A stretch of DNA of 27,996 bases from JAWHQP01 sp032586195 (GTDB lineage: Bacteria > Pseudomonadota > Gammaproteobacteria > Enterobacterales > Pasteurellaceae), in the NCBI GenBank assembly GCA_032586195.1, contig JAWHQP010000017.1, forward strand, positions 1 through 27,996. Reading direction: 5' to 3'. The notes beneath the pieces were generated by a model. The model did not search any database. It had not been told where the DNA came from and was given only the letters and a program-made list of their open reading frames with translations. The translations under genes and the position numbers were made by a program. The stretch's first letter is position 1. Each line of letters starts with the position of its first letter. Positions 1-7,304 of this stretch are shown one piece after another.

Positions 1-54
1 GATTGTACCCACGTTTACGTGCGGTTTTGTACGTTCAAATTTTTCTTTAGACAT
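1..54 (-). CDS. tuf: Elongation factor Tu, N-terminal fragment
   Basis: The reverse strand from the ATG at 54-52 reads MSKEKFERTKPHVNVGTI, the conserved start of bacterial EF-Tu; the gene runs off the left edge. EF-Tu is the GTPase that delivers aminoacyl-tRNA to the ribosome. It lies 59 bases downstream of fusA on the same strand, the usual end of the str operon. Pasteurellaceae usually have two tuf copies; by position this is the str-linked one. Only 18 codons are visible. Confidence 0.96.
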   Translation of the reverse strand, partial: MSKEKFERTKPHVNVGTI

Positions 55-73
55 TTGTCAATTTCCTATTTGA

Positions 74-101
74 GATCTATAAGCCCTAAGGCTTATAGAT
101 C
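74..101 (-). other. Perfect hairpin between fusA and tuf
   Basis: A 12-bp perfect inverted repeat (74-85 and 90-101) with a 4-base loop fills most of the fusA-tuf gap. No T-run follows on the minus strand, so it does not look like a full intrinsic terminator. It could be an RNA processing or stability element, or a partial attenuator adjusting tuf against fusA. The structure is seen directly; its function is inferred. Confidence 0.6.
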
Positions 102-113
102 GGGTTTAAAAAG

Positions 114-2216
114 TTATTTTTTACGAGCTTCAATAACTGCGTCAGCAACGTTTTTCGGTGCTTCGGCATATTTTAACGGTTCCATTGAGTAGGATGCGCG
201 ACCTTGCGTTTGTGAACGTAAGTCTGTTGCATAACCGAACATTTCTGATAATGGAACCTCAGCATTGATTTTCGTTACGAATTCAGTGCTTTCCTGACCA
301 TTTACGATCGCACGACGACGACTTAAGTCACCGATTACGTCACCCACATATTCCGGTGGAGTTTCCACTTCCACTTTCATGATTGGTTCAAGCAGAACCG
401 GGTTTGCTTTAGCGAACGCCGCTTTAAAAGCGATAGCCGCAGCCAGTTTGAACGCCAGCTCGGATGAGTCCACATCATGGTATGAACCGAAGTGTAAACG
501 GATACCGATATCCACTACTGGGTAACCTGCCAACGGACCGGATTTAAGTTGTTCCTGAATACCTTTATCCACCGCTGGGATATATTCGCCGGGGATTACA
601 CCGCCTTTAATTTCATTCACGAATTCATAACCCGGACCTTCAGGATCCAACGGGTACATATCAATTACAACATGACCGTATTGACCGCGACCACCGGATT
701 GTTTTGCGTGTTTACCTTCAACATCGTTTACACGCGTACGGATAGTCTCACGGTAAGATACCTGTGGTTTACCGATATTGGCTTCCACTTTGAACTCACG
801 TTTCATACGGTCAACGATGATGTCTAAGTGTAATTCGCCCATACCGGAGATAATGGTTTCACCGGATTCTTCGTCCGTTTTCACGCGGAATGAAGGGTCT
901 TCCTGTGCAAGACGGCCTAAGGCTAAGCCCATTTTTTCCTGATCGGCTTTTGTTTTCGGTTCTACCGCAACAGAGATTACCGGTTCCGGGAATTCCATGC
1001 GTTCAAGGATGATCGGAGCATCAACCGCACATAGGGAATCACCCGTACCGACATCTTTCAAACCGATAGCAGCAGCGATATCGCCTGCACGGACTTCTTT
1101 GATTTCTTCACGTTTGTTTGCATGCATCTGCACGATACGGCCAAAACGTTCACGTTTATCTTTAGTTGAGTTAATTACGGTATCACCGGAGTTGATTACA
1201 CCGGAATATACGCGGAAGAAAGTCAAGTTACCGACAAACGGATCGGTTGCAATTTTGAATGCAAGAGCCGCAAACGGTTCGTCATCGCTTGCGTGACGTT
1301 CACCTTCGGTTTCATCAGGGTTAATACCCTTGATGGCCGGAATATCCGTCGGTGCCGGTAAGTATTCAATAACAGCGTCAAGCATTGCCTGAACACCTTT
1401 GTTTTTGAATGCGGAACCACAAGTCACCAGGATAATTTCGTTAGCTAATACGCGTTGACGTAATGCGGTTTTAATTTCTTTTTCGGTTAGCTCTTCACCG
1501 CCTAAGTATTTTTCCATTAACTCTTCTGATGACTCGGCTGCGGCTTCAACCAAATGGTTTCTCCATTCTTCGCAAGCCGCCAGCATGTCGGCCGGTACGT
1601 CTTCATAAGTGAAAGTCATACCTTGATCGGCTTCATTCCAGTTGATCGCTTTCATTTTGATCAAATCAACCACACCGGTAAAGCTTTCTTCTGCGCCGAT
1701 TGGAAGTTGGAGAGGAACGGCGTTACCGCCCAGGCGAGTTTTAATTTGGTCAACCACGCGCAGGAAGTTTGCACCGGTACGGTCCATTTTGTTTACGAAT
1801 GCAATACGCGGCACTTTATATTTGTTAGCCTGACGCCATACGGTTTCGGATTGCGGTTGAACGCCGCCCACCGCACAGTAAACCATTACCGCTCCGTCAA
1901 GTACACGCATTGAACGTTCTACTTCGATAGTAAAGTCCACGTGTCCCGGAGTGTCGATAACGTTGATACGGTGTTGTTCGAATTGCTGAGACATACCGCT
2001 CCAGAAAGCTGTTGTCGCAGCGGAAGTAATAGTAATACCACGCTCTTGCTCTTGTTCCATCCAGTCCATGGTGGCGGCACCATCGTGCACCTCACCAATC
2101 TTGTGACTTACGCCGGTATAGAACAAAATACGCTCAGTCGTAGTTGTTTTACCCGCGTCAATATGAGCACTGATACCGATGTTACGATATCTTTCAATAG
2201 GGGTTGTACGAGCCAT
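114..2216 (-). CDS. fusA: Elongation factor G
   Basis: The protein is 700 aa, the normal length for EF-G, the ribosomal translocation GTPase. The GTPase motifs are all present near the N-terminus: the P-loop AHIDAGKTT (about residues 17-25), DTPGH (about 88-92) and NKMD (about 142-145). The C-terminal EF-G domains are complete. It is the third gene of the str operon, between rpsG and tuf. An AAGG-type ribosome-binding site precedes the ATG at 2216. Nothing is missing or unusual. Confidence 0.98.
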   Translation of the reverse strand: MARTTPIERYRNIGISAHIDAGKTTTTERILFYTGVSHKIGEVHDGAATMDWMEQEQERGITITSAATTAFWSGMSQQFEQHRINVIDTPGHVDFTIEVERSMRVLDGAVMVYCAVGGVQPQSETVWRQANKYKVPRIAFVNKMDRTGANFLRVVDQIKTRLGGNAVPLQLPIGAEESFTGVVDLIKMKAINWNEADQGMTFTYEDVPADMLAACEEWRNHLVEAAAESSEELMEKYLGGEELTEKEIKTALRQRVLANEIILVTCGSAFKNKGVQAMLDAVIEYLPAPTDIPAIKGINPDETEGERHASDDEPFAALAFKIATDPFVGNLTFFRVYSGVINSGDTVINSTKDKRERFGRIVQMHANKREEIKEVRAGDIAAAIGLKDVGTGDSLCAVDAPIILERMEFPEPVISVAVEPKTKADQEKMGLALGRLAQEDPSFRVKTDEESGETIISGMGELHLDIIVDRMKREFKVEANIGKPQVSYRETIRTRVNDVEGKHAKQSGGRGQYGHVVIDMYPLDPEGPGYEFVNEIKGGVIPGEYIPAVDKGIQEQLKSGPLAGYPVVDIGIRLHFGSYHDVDSSELAFKLAAAIAFKAAFAKANPVLLEPIMKVEVETPPEYVGDVIGDLSRRRAIVNGQESTEFVTKINAEVPLSEMFGYATDLRSQTQGRASYSMEPLKYAEAPKNVADAVIEARKK

Positions 2217-2296
2217 TATTATTGCCTTGTTTGAATTTAATATGGGTAAGGCTCCACCGAAAAATAAGCGAAGCCTCTAATATAACTAAACGGTAA

Positions 2297-2767
2297 TTAC
2301 CAACGGTAATGAGCAAACGCTTTGTTTGCTTCCGCCATACGGTGAACGTCTTCACGTTTTCTCACCGCCGCACCTTTGTTTTCAGCTGCGTCGGATAATT
2401 CGTTTGCTAAACGTAAAGCCATTGATTTGTCACCGCGTTTACGTGCCGCTTCAACGACCCAGCGCATGCCTAACGCATTACGGCGGGCCGGACGCACTTC
2501 AACCGGTACCTGGTAAGTGGAACCGCCCACACGGCGGGATTTAACCTCAACGGTCGGGCGAACGTTTTCCAATGCCATTTCAAAAGCTTCCAGCGCATCT
2601 TTGCCGGTGCGTTGTGCTAATGTATCTAAAGCATTGTAAACGATTGATTCTGCGATAGATTTTTTACCATCTACCATTAAAACATTGATGAATTTTGCAA
2701 GTAATTCTGAACCGAATTTCGGATCTGGAAGAATCTTGCGAGGTTCAATACTACGACGACGTGGCAT
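2297..2767 (-). CDS. rpsG: 30S ribosomal protein S7
   Basis: The protein is 156 aa starting MPRRRSIEPRK, as in other gammaproteobacterial S7 proteins. S7 binds 16S rRNA and nucleates assembly of the small-subunit head. The frame is open 19 codons further upstream, but the ATG at 2767 has a GGAG ribosome-binding site 9 bases before it and gives the family length, so I start there. In E. coli S7 represses its own operon by binding the rpsL-rpsG spacer; the spacer here is 148 bases. Confidence 0.97.
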   Translation of the reverse strand: MPRRRSIEPRKILPDPKFGSELLAKFINVLMVDGKKSIAESIVYNALDTLAQRTGKDALEAFEMALENVRPTVEVKSRRVGGSTYQVPVEVRPARRNALGMRWVVEAARKRGDKSMALRLANELSDAAENKGAAVRKREDVHRMAEANKAFAHYRW

Positions 2768-2915
2768 TGGGAATTTCTCCGTATTTTTATCTTCAGGGAT
2801 TTCCAAAACTCTTATAAAACGCACCGCACTTTATGCCGCGATGCCGATTGTACTGGAGTTTATGGTTTAAATTGTTTACTAATTTAAGCGTTTGGCCTTA
2901 CTTAACGGAGTTCCA
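2768..2915 (-). promoter_or_regulatory. rpsL-rpsG spacer, possible S7 autoregulatory site
   Basis: This untranslated spacer lies inside the str operon mRNA and is longer than the roughly 100 bases of E. coli, where S7 binds to block translation. It also carries an exact uptake sequence. The regulatory role is inferred from position alone; I did not establish a folded structure matching the E. coli site. Confidence 0.35.
2823..2831 (-). repeat. DNA uptake sequence
   Basis: Exact AAGTGCGGT on the minus strand, in the rpsL-rpsG spacer. This is a single copy, not paired as a dyad. Confidence 0.85.
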
Positions 2916-3290
2916 TTAAGCTTTAGGACGTTTAACGCCGTATTTAGAACGACCTTGTTTGCGATCTTTTACGCCGGCACAGTCAAGTGCGCCACGTACG
3001 GTGTGATAACGCACACCCGGCAAGTCTTTCACACGACCGCCGCGGATTAACACAACGCTGTGTTCCTGTAGGTTGTGACCTTCACCGCCGATGTAGGAAG
3101 TTACTTCGAAACCATTGGTTAAACGAATACGGCATACTTTACGTAATGCTGAGTTCGGTTTTTTAGGTGTAGTAGTGTACACACGAGTACACACGCCACG
3201 TTTCTGCGGGCAAGCCTCTAATGCAGGAACGTTGCTTTTTACAACCTTTTTCACACGCGGTTTGCGTACTAATTGGTTGATAGTTGCCAT
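2916..3290 (-). CDS. rpsL: 30S ribosomal protein S12
   Basis: The 124-aa product has the standard S12 sequence, beginning MATINQLVRKPR and containing the TTPKKPNSALRK segment. S12 sits at the decoding centre. The lysine of that segment is the family's known streptomycin-resistance site and appears as the wild-type residue (K43 by E. coli numbering). A GGAG ribosome-binding site lies about 9 bases before the ATG. It is the first gene of the str operon; the promoter is at 3368-3396. Confidence 0.98.
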   Translation of the reverse strand: MATINQLVRKPRVKKVVKSNVPALEACPQKRGVCTRVYTTTPKKPNSALRKVCRIRLTNGFEVTSYIGGEGHNLQEHSVVLIRGGRVKDLPGVRYHTVRGALDCAGVKDRKQGRSKYGVKRPKA

Positions 3291-3367
3291 TAAATAAGCT
3301 CCAGTTAATAAATACGATTTAATAAAATGTATATTTTTTAATCTATCGATAGAAAGATAGACGGTGA

Positions 3368-3396
3368 ATTCTAGTCATTTAGTCAGGAAAAGTCAA
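3368..3396 (-). promoter_or_regulatory. str operon sigma-70 promoter
   Basis: On the minus strand, TTGACT (3396-3391) and TAGAAT (3373-3368) are separated by exactly 17 bases. This is a near-consensus promoter about 80 bases upstream of rpsL and just past the end of tusB. It fits strong independent transcription of the ribosomal genes even though the tus genes run in from upstream. Confidence 0.82.
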
Positions 3397-3448
3397 GACG
3401 GAGACGGGATCTTTAAGTAAGAAGGGTGGATCGAAAAAATATGTCCGA

Positions 3449-3724
3449 TCATATTGCGAACTGCGGCGTGTGTTGCTCCGTTAATTTAACCAGCTCAGCC
3501 AGGGAAATCGGCTGAATTTTTCCTGACTGTTTTTGTAATTGGTTGGTAAGATTGCGAGCCTTGATATCAATATCTAAGGCGTAACAAGGCGGAAATTCGG
3601 GATGTTTTAACGGCAGTAACACGCCGTCCTGCCATAACACGATGGCATCCCGCGCTGTAATGCCGGCTAGAATGCGGTTGAGTTCGGCGCTGCCGTAATC
3701 GGCTTGTGAAAAGGTGTAGAGCAT
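3449..3724 (-). CDS. tusB: Sulfurtransferase complex subunit TusB
   Basis: A 91-aa protein of the DsrH/TusB family, last of the tusD-tusC-tusB set. TusBCD form a cytoplasmic heterohexamer that relays persulfide sulfur from TusA to TusE for 2-thiolation of the wobble uridine in tRNA Lys, Glu and Gln. The ATG lies 2 bases after the tusC stop, so the genes are translationally coupled. The assignment rests on position and size as well as similarity, since TusB is the least conserved subunit. No clear terminator separates it from the str promoter. Confidence 0.9.
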   Translation of the reverse strand: MLYTFSQADYGSAELNRILAGITARDAIVLWQDGVLLPLKHPEFPPCYALDIDIKARNLTNQLQKQSGKIQPISLAELVKLTEQHTPQFAI

Positions 3725-3726
3725 AG

Positions 3727-4089
3727 TTAAAAGACCAATAATTTTTCCGTTTGGCGTAATCGTTCCATCAGCAAAGTGCGGTGTGATTTTTCGCAGTTTA
3801 TAATAAGCTGATCCGTGTCTAACCCGAATGCTTCGAGAGATTGCCGGCAGATATAACGCTGTTCTATTCCATACAAATCCAGTAGTTTAAAGGCGCTGAT
3901 AAAATCCTTTTGCAAAATCAATTCGGGGTGTTGATTTTTTACCAGATTTAGAATGCCGTCGTCCATAAAAAACACGGAAATTTCATTCTCGTCGCAAAAT
4001 GCCGTAGCGGCAAGCAGGGCGTCTAAACCTTCGCGACTGGCCGATCTGCCGTGCGGAGCGGTACGGAACACAAAAGCAAACTTAATCAT
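3727..4089 (-). CDS. tusC: Sulfurtransferase complex subunit TusC
   Basis: A 120-aa DsrF/TusC-family protein, with the conserved segment FRTAPHGRSASREGLDALLA at about residues 8-27. It is a structural subunit of the TusBCD sulfur relay. Its start codon overlaps the tusD stop by four bases (ATGA, 4089-4086), which indicates coupled translation. An uptake sequence lies inside the gene at 3774-3782. Length is normal. Confidence 0.94.
   Translation of the reverse strand: MIKFAFVFRTAPHGRSASREGLDALLAATAFCDENEISVFFMDDGILNLVKNQHPELILQKDFISAFKLLDLYGIEQRYICRQSLEAFGLDTDQLIINCEKSHRTLLMERLRQTEKLLVF
3774..3782 (+). repeat. DNA uptake sequence
   Basis: Exact AAGTGCGGT on the plus strand, inside tusC. Confidence 0.85.
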
Positions 4090-4466
4090 AGCGTGATTAC
4101 CCGATCGGCTTCCAGCACGGCTTTGCTGAATTCACCCAGGCCGGCAATCACAAATCCTTGCGCCAGATTGGCTTGGTCGGGCGATTGGGCGGTAAAACTA
4201 TCCACCGTGCCGCGTCGCTGCGCAGCGGCAATACACAGATGTAGCGGCACATTATGCTGTTGAGCCAGTTGCTGCCAGGCTTTTTGCAGATTAAACTCGT
4301 CATTGGCGGGATACACAAAGGCGTTGCCGTTGCCGATTCCCGCCTGAAAGAAGAAGATTTGGCCGATTTCATGCCCATGACGTAATAATTTCCGTGCAAA
4401 CTGATAGGCAAGAAATGCCCCTTGTGAACCATAAACGGGCTGTTTTACCGCAAGCACATAACGCAT
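4086..4466 (-). CDS. tusD: Sulfurtransferase complex subunit TusD
   Basis: A 126-aa DsrE/TusD-family protein. The catalytic cysteine that carries the persulfide is present in the motif LHLCIAAAQRRG and counts to residue 78, the same position as in E. coli TusD. It accepts sulfur from TusA in the pathway for 2-thiouridine in tRNA. The start overlaps the upstream regulator's stop by one base (TAATG) and the stop overlaps tusC by four, so the set is a tight operon. The partner tusA is in this window at 24801-25043. Confidence 0.95.
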   Translation of the reverse strand: MRYVLAVKQPVYGSQGAFLAYQFARKLLRHGHEIGQIFFFQAGIGNGNAFVYPANDEFNLQKAWQQLAQQHNVPLHLCIAAAQRRGTVDSFTAQSPDQANLAQGFVIAGLGEFSKAVLEADRVITL

Positions 4467-5140
4467 TATTTATGTTCTTCCTGTTTAATTTGACGGATAT
4501 AAAGATAAACGGTATGGCGTGAAATATCCAGCCGCTCCGCTACCAGATTGATGGCATCCTTGATATCGAAAATGCCCTTTTCAAACAGCGAAACCACGAT
4601 TTGACGGTTTTTATTATTATTCGCCACCAGACGATCGGCAGTGATTTCCTCAATGGTTTTTTCTACCGTTTGAATGACCAGATCTTCCACCGAGCTGGCA
4701 AAGTTGACTGGTGAAGTTTCTTCTTGCTGCTGGGCCGGCATAAGGGATTGCACGAATTGTGAAATAGGCACATCTAAATTCAGATTAATGCAAAGCAAGC
4801 CGATAATTTGCTGCTTACCGTTGCGGATAGCGATCGTGACCGATTTCATTAAACCGTTGTTGCCTTTTACTCCGCGGGTAAAATAGGGTTTTGACACATT
4901 TTCTGTCTTCATGCTGTGCAGCGATTTCAAGGCCAGATCCGTAATCGGCACGCCTTCCTGGCGATTAGTGTTATGCCCATTAGCGATGCAAATAGCGGAA
5001 CGCTCGATATCTTCCAGGGAATGCAGCACGATTTCACAATGGCTGCCGATAAGCGCACTGACGCCTTCCACCACAGCGCGGTAGGAATTCAGAATAACAT
5101 GATCTTCCTCGGTAAAAACTCGTTTGGCTGGTAACAACAT
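4466..5140 (-). CDS. YheO-type PAS-like/HTH transcriptional regulator
   Basis: A 224-aa protein with an N-terminal YheO (PAS-like) domain starting RVFTEEDHVILNSYRAVVEG and a C-terminal helix-turn-helix (AINLVAERLDISRHTVYLYI). It resembles E. coli YheO, which sits in the same place before tusDCB; its ligand and targets are not known to me. I use the ATG at 5140, which has an AGGA site 8 bases upstream. The frame extends to a GTG at 5167, but that lies within the fkpA terminator dyad. It overlaps tusD by one base. Confidence 0.88.
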   Translation of the reverse strand: MLLPAKRVFTEEDHVILNSYRAVVEGVSALIGSHCEIVLHSLEDIERSAICIANGHNTNRQEGVPITDLALKSLHSMKTENVSKPYFTRGVKGNNGLMKSVTIAIRNGKQQIIGLLCINLNLDVPISQFVQSLMPAQQQEETSPVNFASSVEDLVIQTVEKTIEEITADRLVANNNKNRQIVVSLFEKGIFDIKDAINLVAERLDISRHTVYLYIRQIKQEEHK

Positions 5141-5160
5141 TGATCCTTTCCTAACAAATA

Positions 5161-5218
5161 ACCGCACATTTTCCCTCTTTTCTCCTTTGTTTGAGAGAAG
5201 AGGGCGCCGTAGTGCGGT
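5161..5218 (-). terminator. Composite stem-loop after fkpA
   Basis: There are two nested inverted repeats: a 12-bp inner stem with one G-T pair (5173-5184 with 5193-5204), and an outer 7-bp ACCGCAC/GTGCGGT stem (5161-5167 with 5212-5218). The outer arms are degenerate uptake sequences. T-rich sequence follows on both strands, so it may stop transcription both ways. It probably ends the fkpA transcript, or attenuates it before the yheO-tus operon, for which I see no separate promoter. Confidence 0.7.
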
Positions 5219-5229
5219 GTTATTTTTCC

Positions 5230-6003
5230 TTATTTTGATTTTGACGGATTCACATCCAGGACTTCAACGTCAAAGTGCAGGGTAGAGTTTGCCGGAATTT
5301 GTCCTACGTCCTGATCGCCGTAAGCCAGGCTTGGCGGGATGACCAACTCAATTTTGCCGCCTTTTTTAATTAACTGTAAACCTTCAACCCAACCCGGAAT
5401 AACCTGATCTAATTTGAATTCCGCGGGCGTGTCGTTATCACGCGAGCTGTCGAATACCGTGCCGTCCGGTAAGGTTCCGGTGTAATGCACCTTCACTACA
5501 TCGGTCGGCTTAATTGCCGCGCCTTCACCTTCATTTTCAATACGGTAAAGCAGACCGTCGTCCGTTTTTTTCACACCCTCTTTTTTGGCAAATTCGGCGA
5601 CAAATTTTTCACCCGCTTCTTTAGCCTGTTGAGCCGCCTTCGCGGCTTTTTCCTGGCTGGCTACTTTTAATTTTTCATCGATGCTTTTTAGCGTGTTACC
5701 CAATTCTTCATTTTTTAGATCTATTTTGCCGGCTAACGCATCTTTTACACCGCTCAGCAGTTTTTCCTGATTGTAGGTGATCACATCTTTTTGAGCATCA
5801 ACCAGGCCTTTCAGATCGGTACCGATTAACGCGCCCACGGCATAAGAAGGATCTTTCAGGTCATCATTAGCCTGGGCGGGTTGAGTTTGAGCCGCCGGCT
5901 GCTGAGCCGCATTCTCCGCTTTCTTTTCATCTTTACAGGCTGAAACGGCACAGACTGCACCCACTAATAATGCCACGGCGGTAAATTTTGGTAATTTCAA
6001 CAT
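5230..6003 (-). CDS. fkpA: FKBP-type peptidyl-prolyl isomerase, lipoprotein form
   Basis: A 257-aa FkpA/Mip-type isomerase and chaperone for envelope proteins. The N-terminus is a signal peptide ending in a lipobox (VSAC, Cys at about 23), so it is predicted to be a lipoprotein; E. coli FkpA is soluble in the periplasm. An Ala/Gln-rich linker (about 24-45) is followed by the helical dimerisation domain (about 50-145) and the FKBP domain (about 150-253) with VKVHYTGTLPDGTVFDSS and VIPGWVEGL. It is divergent from slyX, as in E. coli. The membrane anchoring is inferred from the lipobox. Confidence 0.93.
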   Translation of the reverse strand: MLKLPKFTAVALLVGAVCAVSACKDEKKAENAAQQPAAQTQPAQANDDLKDPSYAVGALIGTDLKGLVDAQKDVITYNQEKLLSGVKDALAGKIDLKNEELGNTLKSIDEKLKVASQEKAAKAAQQAKEAGEKFVAEFAKKEGVKKTDDGLLYRIENEGEGAAIKPTDVVKVHYTGTLPDGTVFDSSRDNDTPAEFKLDQVIPGWVEGLQLIKKGGKIELVIPPSLAYGDQDVGQIPANSTLHFDVEVLDVNPSKSK

Positions 6004-6041
6004 TGCTGTTTCCTTTAAATTTAAATTGCTGTTTCCTTTAA
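6002..6041 (-). repeat. Tandem duplicated ribosome-binding leader of fkpA
   Basis: A 17-base unit (minus strand TTAAAGGAAACAGCAAT) occurs at 6002-6018 and again at 6025-6041, start to start 23 bases. Each copy contains the AAAGGA ribosome-binding site, but only the gene-proximal copy continues into an ATG (the other reads ATT). It looks like a recent tandem duplication of the translation start. Confidence 0.8.
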
Positions 6042-6074
6042 CAGGATTGAGTTATCAGGAAAGAACCCGAGAAA

Positions 6075-6103
6075 ATTATAGGATTCCTGTTTTTCCGTGT
6101 AGA
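6075..6103 (-). promoter_or_regulatory. Predicted fkpA promoter
   Basis: On the minus strand, TCTACA (6103-6098) and a perfect TATAAT (6080-6075) are spaced by 17 bases. The predicted start is about 60 bases before the fkpA ATG. The -35 box matches 4 of 6. Confidence 0.6.
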
Positions 6104-6152
6104 ATAGGGTAAAGCGATTTTAACAAATGTACAACACTTATTTGGGAATATT

Positions 6153-6374
6153 ATGCAAAACCTCGGTAAAATGGAAGAACGGTTGGCGGAATTGGAAATG
6201 AAACTGGCGTTTCAGGAAAACATTATTGAAGAGTTAAATCAGGCTCTGGTGGCACAGCAGTTTGCCATTGATAAAATCCAGTTGCAGCTGCGTTATGTGG
6301 CAACCAAGCTGAAGGATTTACAGCCTTCCGCTGTTGCCAGTCAGGCGGAAGAGACTCCGCCGCCCCACTATTAA
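6153..6374 (+). CDS. slyX: SlyX family protein
   Basis: A 73-aa protein, close to the 72 aa of E. coli SlyX. It is almost entirely predicted coiled coil, with regular leucine/isoleucine spacing (ERLAELEMKLAFQENIIEEL), and has a short proline-rich tail ending PPPHY, a typical SlyX ending. Its biochemical function is unknown. It is divergent from fkpA, the conserved arrangement. A GGGA site precedes the ATG. It ends at the uptake-sequence terminator at 6381-6487. Confidence 0.92.
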   Translation: MQNLGKMEERLAELEMKLAFQENIIEELNQALVAQQFAIDKIQLQLRYVATKLKDLQPSAVASQAEETPPPHY

Positions 6375-6380
6375 AAACGT

Positions 6381-6487
6381 AAAAACTCAAAAAAACGACA
6401 CCGCACTTTTCTTTTTTATCTGCTCCCTCTTTTCTTAAAAAAGGAGGAAGTAGTGATTAAAGTGCGGTGTTGAAATATTGAGTTTTT
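6381..6487. terminator. Bidirectional uptake-sequence dyad terminator (slyX / pgdx)
   Basis: Two exact uptake sequences in opposite orientation (6400-6408 minus, 6460-6468 plus) extend to ACACCGCACTTT/AAAGTGCGGTGT arms. An outer pair AAAAACTCAA (6381-6390) and TTGAGTTTTT (6478-6487) also pairs. It lies between the converging slyX and peroxiredoxin-glutaredoxin genes and can serve both. Paired uptake sequences used as terminators are known in Haemophilus. Confidence 0.85.
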
Positions 6488-6502
6488 AACTTTTAAGCGA
6501 AA

Positions 6503-7234
6503 TTATTTTTTTGCGAAATAAGCTTCCAGATCGTCGCTGCCGCCGATGTGTTTACCGCCGATAAAGACCTGAGGCACGGTGGCACGACCGGAAACGGCAC
6601 GTACGCTCACGATAGTCGCATCATGACCCAACACGATTTCCTCAAAGTCCATGTTGTGTTCGTGCAGCATTTGTTTTGCTTTCGCACAGAACGGGCAGCC
6701 CGGTTTGGTGAAAATCGCTACGGATTCTTTCGTTTCGTGCGCAGGCGCGATGTAGTTCAACATGGTATCGGCGTCGGAGACTTTGAACGGATCGCCCGGT
6801 TCGTGCGGTTCGATAAACATTTTTTCTATCACGCCGTTTTTCACCAGCATGGAATAACGCCATGAACGGTCACCGAAACCTAAATCGTCTTTTTCCACTA
6901 ATTGACCCATGCCGCGGGTAAATTCACCGTTACCGTCCGGCACGAAAGTAATTTTGTCGGCTTGTTCGGCTTCTTTCCAGGCATTCATAACAAACGTGTC
7001 ATTCACTGAAATCACTAAGATATCGTCCACACCGTATTTTTTGAAGGTGTCGGCCAATTCGTTGTAACGCGGTAAATGGAATGATGAACAGGTTGGCGTG
7101 AACGCCCCCGGCAATGAGAATGCAATCACGGTTTTGTTGTCGAATAAATCGGCGGAAGTCACATCAACCCACGCATCGCCTTGACGGGTACGGAATGTGA
7201 CTTGTGGAACTTTTTTACCTTCCATATTTGACAT
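6503..7234 (-). CDS. Hybrid peroxiredoxin 5-glutaredoxin peroxidase
   Basis: A 243-aa fusion. The Prx5 domain (about 1-165) has PGAFTPTC with the peroxidatic cysteine at 49. The glutaredoxin domain (about 170-243) has the CPFC active site at Cys180/Cys183 and the TVPQVFI glutathione-binding segment. It reduces hydrogen peroxide and organic peroxides with glutathione in the cytoplasm; it is the H. influenzae PGdx type, and the cysteine positions agree with that enzyme. It is divergent from oxyR, with an OxyR-like site over its promoter, so peroxide induction is expected. Confidence 0.96.
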   Translation of the reverse strand: MSNMEGKKVPQVTFRTRQGDAWVDVTSADLFDNKTVIAFSLPGAFTPTCSSFHLPRYNELADTFKKYGVDDILVISVNDTFVMNAWKEAEQADKITFVPDGNGEFTRGMGQLVEKDDLGFGDRSWRYSMLVKNGVIEKMFIEPHEPGDPFKVSDADTMLNYIAPAHETKESVAIFTKPGCPFCAKAKQMLHEHNMDFEEIVLGHDATIVSVRAVSGRATVPQVFIGGKHIGGSDDLEAYFAKK

Positions 7235-7274
7235 AATGTTTTCCTCTCTTCGTGTTGTTTATTTTGATAGGTGA

Positions 7275-7304
7275 ATTATAGGTAAAAGCATGATATAGTT
7301 ACAA
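7275..7304 (-). promoter_or_regulatory. Predicted peroxiredoxin-glutaredoxin promoter
   Basis: On the minus strand, TTGTAA (7304-7299) and TATAAT (7280-7275) are spaced by 18 bases, upstream of the ATG at 7234. The -35 box lies inside the OxyR-like site. Confidence 0.65.

Noticed and set aside
1554..1913. Open frame of 119 codons opposite fusA
   Set aside because: It is a shadow of the highly biased fusA coding strand and has no family resemblance.
2768..2824. Upstream extension of rpsG by 19 codons
   Set aside because: S7 proteins start MPRRR; the inner ATG at 2767 has a well-placed GGAG and gives the family length.
5141..5167. GTG start for the YheO-type regulator at 5167
   Set aside because: It lies in the terminator dyad and its codons are a degenerate uptake sequence; the ATG at 5140 has a good ribosome-binding site.
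7267..7281. ATAGGTGAATTATAG as an OxyR half-site
   Set aside because: It starts 28 bases from the good half-site, not 22, and its right half fits poorly.
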